Origin: Dermatophagoides farinae
Taxonomy: Eukaryota > Arthropoda > Arachnida > Sarcoptiformes > Pyroglyphidae
DNA length: 64,000 nucleotides
Direction: 5' to 3'
Assembly (NCBI RefSeq): GCF_024713945.1
Contig: NC_134680.1
Span: 2,318,001-2,382,000 of the forward strand
The notes under the pieces are model-generated. The model saw nothing but the letters and a program-made list of their open reading frames with translations, did no database searches and had not been told where the DNA came from. The position numbers and the translations under genes are program-made. Shown piece by piece: positions 10,606-38,026 of this stretch (within the stretch, counting starts at the first letter, position 1; each line of letters starts with the position of its first letter).

Positions 10606-13529
10606 TATCGTTATATAATAACAATCGATATTTTTTGTTTTCTTAATGATGATGATTATTATTATTATTGATGATATCGAATCATAACGGGCCTGTAGAT
10701 TTTAATTTATTATAATAATTATTATTACCAATAATCGCGGTAATTATTGGTTAATTAAATGTGAGAAATAATCCTGGATATTCGAATCGAATTCTATGGC
10801 TAGAATAAAACTTCTAATGATCAAATCGATTCAGATTTATCTTGTCGTTTTTGTTTTTGTTTTTGTTGTTGTTTTTGTTTTTTTGGTCCGGTAATTTTTT
10901 TTTTCGGACCAGATTATTTTATTTTTTGGATTTTTTTTTCGTTGCAAACACACACACACACACATACATTCATGATACACCATTAACCCATATTCATAAT
11001 GGTCATCATAAAAATAAATGAAACAAATTCCTGTCGTTTTTTTTTTCTCTTATTATTGTCGTTGTTCCTAGTTTTATATTATATTGGTTCTCGGGTTAAT
11101 TTCAATGTTATACAGTGGATTCATTCTGTTGTTTTATTTGTTTTTTTCGCTTTTTTTTATTACATTTCATCATCATCATCATTTCGAGTTGTTCCAGGAT
11201 CTCAGTTTTGTTTTGTTCATATGTGCGTGTTAAGCGATGCAGAAGATTGTGAAACGAAATTTCACATGAATAAATGGACCAATCATCGATGCACACACAA
11301 TACTGACACAAAAACACAATGACAAGGCTACAATTTGAGCGTAAAATTTACCACATAAAACTTTTTTTCTGTTGTGATCTAGTTGTCTATTTTCTCCATA
11401 TTGTATCCATTATTTTGATATTAAACCGAATACAAAAAATAAAAATAAAATCTCTGATCTAGGATCTCTTGAACAGAATTTAAAAAAAATATTCGAGAAA
11501 TTTCTACAAACTTTGAAAAGGCATGAAAAAAAATTCATTAGGAAAACAATAGCTTGATGTGGAAATTTTCCTTTTTTCTTGATTTTTGTACATAGAACTC
11601 AAAATATTTTGTATCAATTTCCAATGGAATCTATGGTATAGGTGTGGGTATGTTTGAAAATGTTCAACAAGATGCAGATGATAACCAGAAAAATAATAAA
11701 AACACCAATATTTCAATATGATTTATAACATCGAATATATTGACTTGAAATGACTAAACCAACAACAACAACAATAATAATAATGAAAAATATAATGATA
11801 ATGATGATGATGATGATGATATTAAAAAGGACGATATCTATTTTTTTTTTAAATGGTATCTCAGACCTTTTTATGACGTAAATTCCATTCATGCTCATTT
11901 GCTTTTGTGAATGTGTGTGATTAATTCTAGCTAATTTCTTTTTGTTTTCAAGTAATTTTCTTTTATTTCACTTCATTTTGAATGAATAAATGAATGAAAA
12001 AAAAGCTTTTTTTCTATCATCATCATCATCATCATCATCATTATGATTATCGTCATTTTCAATAGTAACAACAATGATAATGACGGTGTCTGTGTGAATA
12101 TGAAGTATTCGATAATTATGATCACAATACCCACACACACACACACACACACTCCTACCACCTATTACCTAGAGCATAACTTAGTAATCAACCATGAAAA
12201 ATAATCGATTCTGGAATAATAATAATAGAATGTGACTGTGTGTGAATAATAAAGAAAAAGAAAAGAGTTGCATTTTCTCGGAATTTTGTCATTTTTTTTC
12301 TCATTTTCATCATTTATTTTGAGTGTTTTCAATAATGAATGAATAAATAAATAAATAAATAAATGAATGGATGGATTGAATTGTATAAGTAAACATTGCC
12401 TATGAAACTTTTATTCATAGAATTTCAATGCTAAATTACAAGAGTAGAATGTCATAAAAAAAATTGAGATTCCGGCACAAAAATATAATGACGACCTGGA
12501 ATAAAGATCGAAATCGAAGAGAAAAGACAAAACCTGTATACTGAATGCGAGAGAGAGATAGGAAACCAGAATAATTCGGGCGTGGAAAATTTTTTTTTCT
12601 GTTCAAATTAATTTTGGCCACGATCATCATCACCATATATTCATTGAATGATTTTTATCTTCTTTTTTACATTCACTGAATTTGTTGAAAACATTAGCTA
12701 ACACTGATAATTCATTTGTAATTGGTTTTAATTTGGATTCTTTTTTTTCATGACAGTTATTTTTCTTGGCCAAAAAAAAAACACGAATACTTACATCGAT
12801 CCATTAGATCCGTTGTGCGTTACTATATATCATAATAATTGCCAACATTCAAGTGCGTGGTTTTGTTTTTTTTTTTTTATTTGTTGGTCGTTAAGCCATT
12901 AGAAAAAATTAAAGTTTTTTTTTGAAAAATACAAAAAAAAAAAAAATTTTTCATTCAAAGAATGACTGAAAAAAAACAGCCACAACAACAAGAATAATAG
13001 TGGAATTCATCATAAAGAATAATATATGTTCGATTCAAAATATGCTAGCAGCATAGTATGTATATATTTTGTAGGTAGCAATCGATTCTGTACAACATAT
13101 AAACCGTTAGATTATAATAGCAATATCATCATCATCATCATAGAATCATTCCACTTCCTTTTATTCATCATCATAATGATCATATACAAAGTTCAAGGAT
13201 TGAAATATTCAATTCAGAATATATGCTGTTAGTAGATGATTATAGAAGCAGCAACAACAACAGTTGAAGCAAAATCAGCAGCAGCAGCAGCATTTTAAAT
13301 AACCGACATCATCATCATGGAGCAGAAGCTAAAATCGAATATATAAATAATAAGGATAAATGGAAATTCAAACAGATATATGACGACAACAAAAACATTA
13401 TAACTGTGGCTACGATGACAAAGACAACAACAACAACAACAATAACAACAACAAACATTCTAAACATCAACATTAATTCATCAACGATGATGAATTCATA
13501 CAATCAAATTGTGGTCGTTCACATCAATT

Positions 13530-13570
<41 letters not shown>
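13530..13570. repeat. (ATC)n microsatellite
   Basis: About 41 bp of uninterrupted ATC/TCA units, one of the longest examples of the trinucleotide that recurs all through this window. It lies about 245 bp upstream of the PKC start codon, probably in the 5' UTR or promoter region. Confidence 0.9.
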
Positions 13571-13814
13571 TAATCGATGATGATGATTTTGGACAATTTA
13601 ATTGATACGATCAAATTAAATGTTTTAAAATCAGTGATTCTAATGATAGAAATATTCAACAAATAAATTAATAATTAATAGAAAAACATTGAAAAATTTA
13701 TCTAATGATGATGATTCAATAATCGTTATACCACCACTACTACCACCGTCAACATTGTTTATCCATGAAGATAATAATAATTCTACAAGTGTATTATATT
13801 AATTAGCAGCAAAA

Positions 13815-29932
<16,118 letters not shown>

Positions 29933-32727
29933 TTGATTGATGATATTTTGAATTTGATTTTTAAATATCGTTATGAAATGAATTTATCAATGTGATAGCC
30001 AATGTGGATTTGGTTTTGGGCTTGAAATTTTACAATTAAGAAGTCTTCCAGAAAAGCAAATGGATTTGAATTACGAAATCGATGAAAAAAACCGATAATA
30101 ATGATAACATTCGAACTATCATTGTGGCTAGAACGAAAAAAAATAATGTGTGCATTGGCGAAATTTTTCAAAGACAAATTGTTTTTTTTCCAAAAAAAAA
30201 AACCAAACCGGAATCACATTCGAAACTTTTTTTGTCCGGTTTTTCACTACATTTTCATGTGTGTGTGTGTGTGTGTTTATATTTGTTTGCGGTGTTTGAT
30301 TTTCTTCCATTCAAATACTCTTTTCTACTATGTGTTTCCTTGTTGTTTCTGGAACCGATTTTTTTCTGTTTTTTTTCTGGTGCTGTTTTTTTCTGTAGAA
30401 TAGAATAGGAAAAAAAATGTCATTGACAATATACATAACAAATTCGACAAAAGTCAAATCAAGCACGAATCTAAAGAAAAACAAAACAAAAAAACTTTTC
30501 TGTTTTTCCTGTTTTCTTTTTGTTGTTGTTGTTGTTGTTGTTGTTGTTATTTATGCCAACTTAGTTCATTTGTTTTAAATTCACACGAAATTCACCCATA
30601 CATTGATACACTTCCACCATTTTAGTGATGATGATGATGATGATATTCACCATTTAAATGTGAAAAGATATGCTCACTCTCTCACTCTCTTTTTTCTAAT
30701 TTAAAATCATCACCATAAAAACGGAAACCAAAAAAAAAAAAAGAAATAAAATGACAGAATCATAATGAAAAGATGATGATAAAATAAATAAATAAATAAA
30801 TGGCCATCCAAAAACAAAACAAAAAGAAAAATGAATAAATAAACAAACGACAAATGAGATGATGATTGTGATTATTATGAATATGGTGGAACGAAAATAA
30901 AAAAAAAATTGCCGAAAAAAATATCCATTATCATTGTTATTATTATTATTATTGGAATCCATCAAAAAAAAAAAAAAATGAATACGGCCATCATCATCAT
31001 GAGTGATAAACATTCTTATAATAGAATTCTGAAACGAATTATGAAAAATGATGATGATGATCATTTACCATTCTGTTCATGCAAACAACAACTCCCATTT
31101 TTATATTCGTTGTTGAATTTTTTTTTTGTTTCTTTCAACAGTAATAATCCATCTTGATAACAGTATGAACGCGCGAAATGAATATATCATTATTATTGCT
31201 ACATCAAAAAACCATGATGATGATGATGATGATGTTGATGAAATTCTCAAATAAAACAAAGATTAAATAATTCATTCATTCATCAACATAATAATTTTTC
31301 TGTTATAATGGATAATATTATGGTGAATGTGTGTGCGTGTGTGTGTGTGTGTATTTAGTAATTGATTGGCCACGAATGGTTATCATATCTCAAACACACT
31401 CAGGCATACACAAAAACAACAATATCAACAATTTTGGAATTTGAAAAATTTTCATTATATATGATGTTTATCGAACACAAAAAATGATGAATGTTAATAA
31501 AAAAAAAAATAATTCCGGTAAATATGATCAAAAAAAGAAAATTTCATAAAACTAAAAGAATCGTATCGAAGAATTTCACTAAAAACACATAAATATCGGA
31601 AATCAATTTTATGAACCTTGCGGGCCCATTATCGTTATTGATGATAATTTCAAACATCAGCCATCGGCCATCATCGTTATTGTTATTTATGAGATGACCA
31701 ACAGAAAAAAAAGGAATAATAAAATTGTAATTGCACCACCATTATCGAATCGACAACAAACAAACAAGAATCATTATCATTGGCCATCGCCACATATATC
31801 GGACATTATCATTAACTGCAGCGTAAATGATTCGAATGTTTTTTTTCATATATTTTGCATCTCTTGGAATGTTTAAAATCTCAACACAAATATCATTCGA
31901 ATCACATAATGATGATGATTATGGACAAACATTTTTATTTTATTTTTTTTCTGTCTCATTTGTTTGTTCTGTTTGTTGTTCACTTATTATGATGCTCCTG
32001 GTAAACAAAAAAAAAAAAATACACATCAAACATCAATTGAGAAAGAATGAAACAAAACAGCCATTATCATCATAATAATCATTGTCGCCATTGGCTATCT
32101 TATTGTGTGTCTGTGTGTGTGTGTGTGTTTATGTCAACGATAATATTTTTACATTATGATCTTTACGTATGATTATCATTATCATCAAGTACCAAGAGAA
32201 AAATTCTTTTTTACCGAAAAAATAATATTCGAAAATTTCGTTCCATTATTATCATCATCATCATCATTAACAACATCACACTATTATTTCACTGTACAAT
32301 ATACACTCACACCCATACACAGTCTTCACAACTATGAAATTTTGTTTTTTAATTTTTTTTTTGTTTTAAATAACAAATTCATTGTTATAACCTATTTTAT
32401 TGAAAATATTTATTTAAAAAAAAAATTTAAAATTTTTCTGAAATTTTAATCAAAAAAAAAAAAAAAAAATGTTCCAAATGAAAATCTAGTAAATCATCAA
32501 ATTGTCTTCCTTGCTCCTTTCGGTGAGAACAACAAAAAAAAAAAAAATATATGACAATTGAAAGAAATATAAATACAAAAATTTGTAAATAAAATAAATT
32601 AATCAACAATCATTATAATGAATGAATGAATTAAGATGATATGAAATTTGCAAATAAAGACAGAAAAAAAATATCACTTTAATCCGATGACGAAAGGAAA
32701 ATCATTATCAATGAAGATATAGATGCT
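29933..32727. other. Spacer between PKC and the CUT-homeodomain gene
   Basis: Holds the 3' UTR of PKC and, on the other strand, that of the CUT-homeodomain gene, but I see no close AATAAA after the PKC stop (the first clear one is near 30745). The rest is poly-A/T, (GTT)n at 30520-30548, ATG strings and TG runs (31332-31352, 32104-32130). No gene seen. Confidence 0.5.
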
Positions 32728-34822
32728 TCATGTGTTGGATTGTGATGGCATTTCTGTAACATCATCTTCACCATCACCGCCATCATCAACATTGACATTA
32801 TTAGAATCATTTTTTGTCATCGAACATTTAGCCAATCTCCGATTTGATCGTCGAACATTATTTTTATTATTATTATTAGTAATATTGTTATTACGTCGTT
32901 GGAATGCCATCAACATTGTTTGTTGCTGTCGGCCCATCATTGTTAAACGATTTCGTAATAATTTTTCCGTTTCTTTCTGTTTATCCTGTTGTTTTTGACG
33001 ATCGAAATCATTGAATATTTCGAATATCTGCATAGATAGTTGACAACCTTTTTGTATTTGATCATTAATGATAGTTAAACTGGGTGAATTAGTTTTTTTC
33101 ATTTGATGATTATCATCAACATCTGATTGTTGTTGTTGTTGATCATCCAATGTGGAAAAATTTTTTTCAATCAATTTTGAAACATTTAAAAATTGGCGAA
33201 TTAAATCACTATTTTCAGCCAAATTTTGTCGTATAAAACGTAATCGTTCACGAATGATTGTAAATTTTGGTGATTGTTGTTGCAAAATTTTCCGAACACA
33301 ATGTCCACGCCACCAACTCTATACCATATCATTGCAATGAAGAATTGTAAATCATTAACAAAAGTTTTTGAGAAAAATAATTGGGCCATACCTGTATCGT
33401 TGTGACACATTGTTCACGTTTCAATTGAATCCTAGTTGGTGCTTTCTTTTCTTTCGGTAATTTCACTGCGGTTGTTGCCGACTTAGTTGGTACATATAAT
33501 TGATCATGTTTGAATTTATTTCGTCGAGTATTGAACCAATTCTAATCATTTCGATGATGTTGTGTGCATTGATGAATATTAATTGTCAAATTATTTGAGA
33601 AAAAAGGTTAAAAAATAATTTAAAATTTTTGATTACTACTCACTCGTATCCTTTGCTCGGTTGTATCTAATTTCTTAGCTAAATCTCGCCGTCGTTCATA
33701 ATCTAACCATGGATTTTCCTGAAATGTTCGTTCCAGAAATTCAACTTGTTCATCATTAAACGCCATCTGTTTGCTGCGATTACGATATTGTCGTCCTTTC
33801 TTTCGAAAATTTTCAATCATCTCTTTATTATCACTATGCTGTTGACACCATTTTTTTCGACGTCCATGGAACCATTCCTGTTTGTTTAAAATGATAAAGG
33901 TCTTTTAAAGAAAAAATTTGTTTCAACCAAATTTCTTACATTAATTTTCGGTGGAGCTAGATTCAATTTTTCCACCAATTCGGTTATTTTATCCGATGTT
34001 AGATATGGATTTTCATTGAAATATTCTTCCAAAATTGTCAATTGCATTTGTGTAAATTTTGTTCGTTCACCACGTATACGATCTAATGATGGGCGTGGTT
34101 GTCCAAGTTCTTGTTCACGATTGGCAGCCAAATGTGCTAAAATAGAAACAATAAATTATCATCAAATGGAAAATGATCAAACAATTCGGGACTACATACA
34201 ATACCATTCATTCAATGCAATCAGTTCATCATGTCGTTGTTGTCGCGGTAGTTCTAACCATTTTTTCAATCGTAAATATGATTGCATTTTTTCCGAATAT
34301 TGTTTCGGATGTTTTAACATCATAGACCATGGTCGTGGTTTTCGTAATAGATTAAACATTTTTGTCGAACCACAATGTAATATATGACGACCAAATAATT
34401 GTCGTTGAATATTCATTGTTTCCAATTCTTTATTCACTTGTTCAGCGATTGCAATAGTATCAATATCCATTGTTTCATTCATTTCTTGTTCGGTTACTAT
34501 TAAAATTGTTGATGTTGGTGGTCCCATCGGATGTTGTTCATTTTTTGTCAAATCAACATTCGAATCAATATTATTATCATAGGAATTTTGATTTTGGCCA
34601 CCAGCCGTTTGTACTTCGACAACATATGGTGGTGTTTGAAGCTTAAATCAGATTATATGAATTAATTTATTATTATTTTTAAAGTTAAAAATTAAACATT
34701 TTTGTTAATCTTACAGGTGAAAATTTTGGATCAACATTATTGTCGAAAATTTCGACAGCTGTCGATTGATGATAATGATGATCAGCTCCGGATGGATAAT
34801 AACGATTTGAACGTAGATTCAT
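32728..34822 (-). CDS. CUT domain + two homeodomains + IQ motif protein
   Basis: Putative nuclear DNA-binding protein of the CUT homeobox class, of unusual make-up. Exons (minus): 34822-34715, 34641-34200, 34136-33940, 33877-33644, 33541-33392 and 33318-32728. All have GT/AG sites and consistent phase, giving 573 residues; an in-frame TGA lies 33 nt upstream of the ATG. Residues about 99-172 form a CUT domain (RQLFGRHILHCG..., FNLLRKPRPWS, KMQSYL; compare the FG..VL..S.G..S.LL.RPKPW of CUT proteins). Homeodomain 1 spans 204-263 and homeodomain 2 spans 282-341, each 60 residues by F8/W48 spacing. Helix 3 reads WFHGRRKKW and WFNTRRNKF, so position 51 is Gly254 and Thr332 instead of Asn. IQSWWRGHCVRKIL (376-389) fits the calmodulin-binding IQ pattern exactly. 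The C-terminus is helical and charged, then Asn/Asp-rich. It matches no family layout I know (ONECUT, CUX, SATB, Dve). Expression unknown. Confidence 0.82.
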
Positions 34823-35772
34823 AATCAATAAATAATTCGATTCAAATTTAAATCATAACATTAGATATTTATCATTTTTTTTCGATAAAAAAAACATTGA
34901 ATTCAAATCCAATATCGAGTTTTTGTTTTGATGCATGTGTACATGAATAACGTTTATTATAGTAGCATACAAATTAGTTTCGTTTCTTCTTCTGGAACTG
35001 CCACTACCACAGCAGTACTTTGAATCCCGTTCATTTAGTACATATAATCAAGTTTCAAAATTTAAAAATTTAATTTAACAACAAAAAAAAAATTTAAAAC
35101 CCAACAAAATAAACAATTTTTTTTATTAATCTGATAATCATAAAACGTTTATTATAACACATGAATATAAAATTTAGAATATGAAAATCTGATTGTTTGA
35201 TACTTGAAACACAGTGCTAGACAACAATAGCAAAAAAAGGAAAAAAAAATTGTATCAACAATAACATTCCAGCATTCTAGCACCTGCAAGTAAAAAAATC
35301 CAAAACGAAATCCGAATCGCGTAGCCCAATAGACCGAAATTTTCTTTAGGAAAAAGAGAAAAAATATAAAGATTAAATAAAAAAAATCGAATAAGAAACT
35401 TTACCGGAATTTAAGAATAAAATTTCCAAGCCATAGACCAATGATGATATATATTATGATGATGATTCGAACCAATTAATAAATCATGAAACGAATCTTG
35501 ATCAAAAAAAAAAAATTGTCTTGCCAATATGATTGAATGAATGATGAATATTTTTTAAAATGTATCCCAAATGAATCAAGTATTGAATATATGAAAATTA
35601 AATATTATTTGTCCATCCAAAATAAACGAAACGAGACGAAAATATTAATCTTGATAATGAACAAATTCGATGAATGAATATACGATACACACATTTGAAT
35701 GGTTTTTTGATGTTTTAAATATTATTATCGAAATAGTAACGAAAAAAAACGACAGGAGTACCAAAATTATCT
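34823..35772. other. Intergenic, between two minus-strand genes
   Basis: About 950 bp of AT-rich sequence containing the presumed promoter of the CUT-homeodomain gene and the 3' end of the membrane-protein gene. No coding stretch recognised. Confidence 0.5.
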
Positions 35773-36681
35773 TCACTCTGAATGCTGACGAAGACGACGT
35801 CTTTTTATTACACCCATTAGCCAACCACTGAATCCTAATGTGAACAAATTCATCATGGCCATCCATGTTAGATTACGTTTGATAAACATTTTAATATTAG
35901 CTATCCATTGACGAAATAATGATCGTATCCGTGTGATAAACCAATTCCATGATCGTCGTGGAAATGTTATCGTTTTTATCGTATAGAACACTATTCTTGA
36001 CCAAATATATTGACATGTACGAACGAAAATATTTGTCGTTGTTTCCGTTGTTTCAACAATACGTTCGATTGCTGTTGCAGTTATATGTGCCGATTTAACC
36101 ATACTAATACCGACATGATTAACATCTTCTAATTGTCGAGTAACATTGATGACTGCTTGTCCGGCAATAATTTTTGCACCAATTGTTAATGCCAATATAT
36201 TGATCATAATGAACAATATGCATAATTGTCTTACGAATGCAAATGTTTGTATACGTAATAGACAATCACAAATGAATGCTATAACAGCCAATGCTAAACA
36301 TATGGTGAATATATCGATCAATGCCGTTACGATGGCCGTCAGACCACGTTCACGAACTTGACGATATTTTTCACGATTTTTCAGCAGATCATTTTCATCA
36401 TCATCATCATAATCATCATCACCAACATTATCATTAAATTCATCATTAATATTTTCATTATTCAATGTTCGATGTCTTAATAATTGTCTTCGATTTGGAA
36501 AAAATGATCCACGCCATATTAACCATAATAGATTCAATGCATGGCCAGCATTGTATAATGGACCCAATAATGGTACATAATCAATAAATACGATTAAACG
36601 TATGTAATATTTTTCCCAATTAGCCAATAATTGTGGCCCATTTCGTGTTAGGAATTGTTGTGACCAGGATAATTCCGACAT
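35773..36681 (-). CDS. Orphan multi-pass membrane protein, 302 residues
   Basis: Single uninterrupted frame from ATG 36681; function not recognised. Hydrophobic segments at about 28-57 (with YVPLLGPLYNAGHALNLLWLIWRG), 113-142, 148-175 and 272-293 suggest three or four membrane passes. Between the first two lies an acidic loop (84-97, mostly Asp/Glu/Asn). A long amphipathic, Thr-rich stretch (176-260) follows the third, and the C-terminus is basic (KRRRLRQ), an arrangement often seen at an ER or inner-membrane cytosolic tail. Codon-level coherence over 302 residues and a clean start support a real gene. It lies 0.95 kb from the CUT-homeodomain gene and 1.35 kb from a P450, all on the same strand. 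No family could be assigned by eye. Confidence 0.75.
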   Translation of the reverse strand: MSELSWSQQFLTRNGPQLLANWEKYYIRLIVFIDYVPLLGPLYNAGHALNLLWLIWRGSFFPNRRQLLRHRTLNNENINDEFNDNVGDDDYDDDDENDLLKNREKYRQVRERGLTAIVTALIDIFTICLALAVIAFICDCLLRIQTFAFVRQLCILFIMINILALTIGAKIIAGQAVINVTRQLEDVNHVGISMVKSAHITATAIERIVETTETTTNIFVRTCQYIWSRIVFYTIKTITFPRRSWNWFITRIRSLFRQWIANIKMFIKRNLTWMAMMNLFTLGFSGWLMGVIKRRRLRQHSE

Positions 36682-38026
36682 TTTTTTTTATTATTATTAT
36701 TCAACACACAAACAAACAATAACAAAGAATAAATCAAAACAAAAGAGAAAAGAGTATACACGGAAAAAGAAATTAATTTTCAATAAAATCGTATATATTT
36801 TTTTTTTGCGAATAAAATAAATTAAACATCGCACACGAACACACACACAAATGTATCAACATTTGTCAACCAAATAATGAATAATGAATAATAATAATGA
36901 TGATGATGATGATGATGATCGGACGCCATCAATGAATTATCAATAGAGATATTTTTTTTCTCACTATTCAGCTAGTTGGCTAAATAATCAACAAACAAAC
37001 AACCAGCCATAATACGTACCATCATCATATATTGATTTTATTTATTTGGCCAAACACACCAATGTACCAATGTAATAAACATGACTAAATTCATTTTCAG
37101 TTTTTCTTTCTTTCTATGTTGGTTGGACCAATGATCGTTACGTTATGATAATCGCTAAAGTCAACGACGATTGATGAATGATTGTTGATGCTGATGATTA
37201 TACTTTGAACATTATCAATTGTCATTGAAAATGATAAAATGAACATCTTTTTTTTGACACAAAAAAAAGATTTGTTTTTTCCTCTATTCGTCGTTGATTG
37301 TAGTCGTTTTATCAAGAATCTGAACTTTAGACATTGATCATCATCATCATCATAAACAAAATTTGGTTGTTGTTGTCAAATTATGTTGTTGTTTTTTTGT
37401 AATAATAATTAATTTGCCTATATTTTAGAATATATTGAACAATGAATCAATCAATCAATCAATCAAAAAAAATGGAAACAGAAGTACCTCTCAAACATTG
37501 GTAAATAATTATCACATCAATCTTCTTGTTAACAAATTTCATCATTTGATAATGAATAATCTTGCAAGAATGGCATCAATAAGAGTACATGCATGTTTTA
37601 TTGTGATGATGATTAGGTTCAAATTTTGATTCGATAACCGATGGATGGAGCCATGAAACATTTTGTTTGTGTGTGTGTATTGTGATGATATTCGATTTTC
37701 AAATCAAATAGTAGATTTTGTGAAAAACAATGAATCCTAAAAATTGAAGAAACAAGAAGAACTGATCGAAATAATTAATAACAAAGAATTTAAGGTACAG
37801 TAAAAATAAATTTTTCCGGTGATGAATGATCATTGATTTTTATTCTCAAAATAGTTACTTTAACAGCAACAATTATCATTGCTGTCATCGAATTTAATCA
37901 AATATAAATAAAAGTTTGATAAATATGCCAAAAATAAAAGTGCTTTTTTAATATAAAAAAAAACCGCTATTGATTGAAGAAAGGAGAAAAATATGATCAA
38001 GGTCACATTTGCAACAAACATCAACA
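36682..38026. other. Intergenic, no gene seen
   Basis: Contains the upstream region of the membrane-protein gene, an ATG run at 36898-36920 and poly-A/T tracts. Near 37437-37465 is a short (AATC)n string. No recognisable coding or RNA gene. Confidence 0.5.

Larger units (their letters stand above)
7490..13814. other. Simple-sequence spacer between cuticle gene and PKC
   Basis: About 6.3 kb of AT-rich DNA with many microsatellites: TG runs at 8314-8340, 9783-9802 and 10090-10108, CA runs near 10948 and 12131, (AAT/AAC) strings, and a 41-bp ATC run at 13530-13570. The only structured object is a small pogo-like element (10521-10605). The 5' untranslated exon(s) of the PKC gene may lie near 13000-13800, but I cannot place them. 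Confidence 0.55.

Noticed and set aside
8270-12160. CRISPR-like or satellite arrays suggested by recurring short motifs
   Set aside because: The recurring units are ATG/CAT, CA/TG and A/T microsatellites without spacers of uniform length, and the genome is eukaryotic.
34016-34387. Plus-strand 123-codon frame opposite the CUT and homeodomain exons
   Set aside because: It is the complement of the conserved CUT and HD coding exons; the minus strand carries the domains and splice sites.
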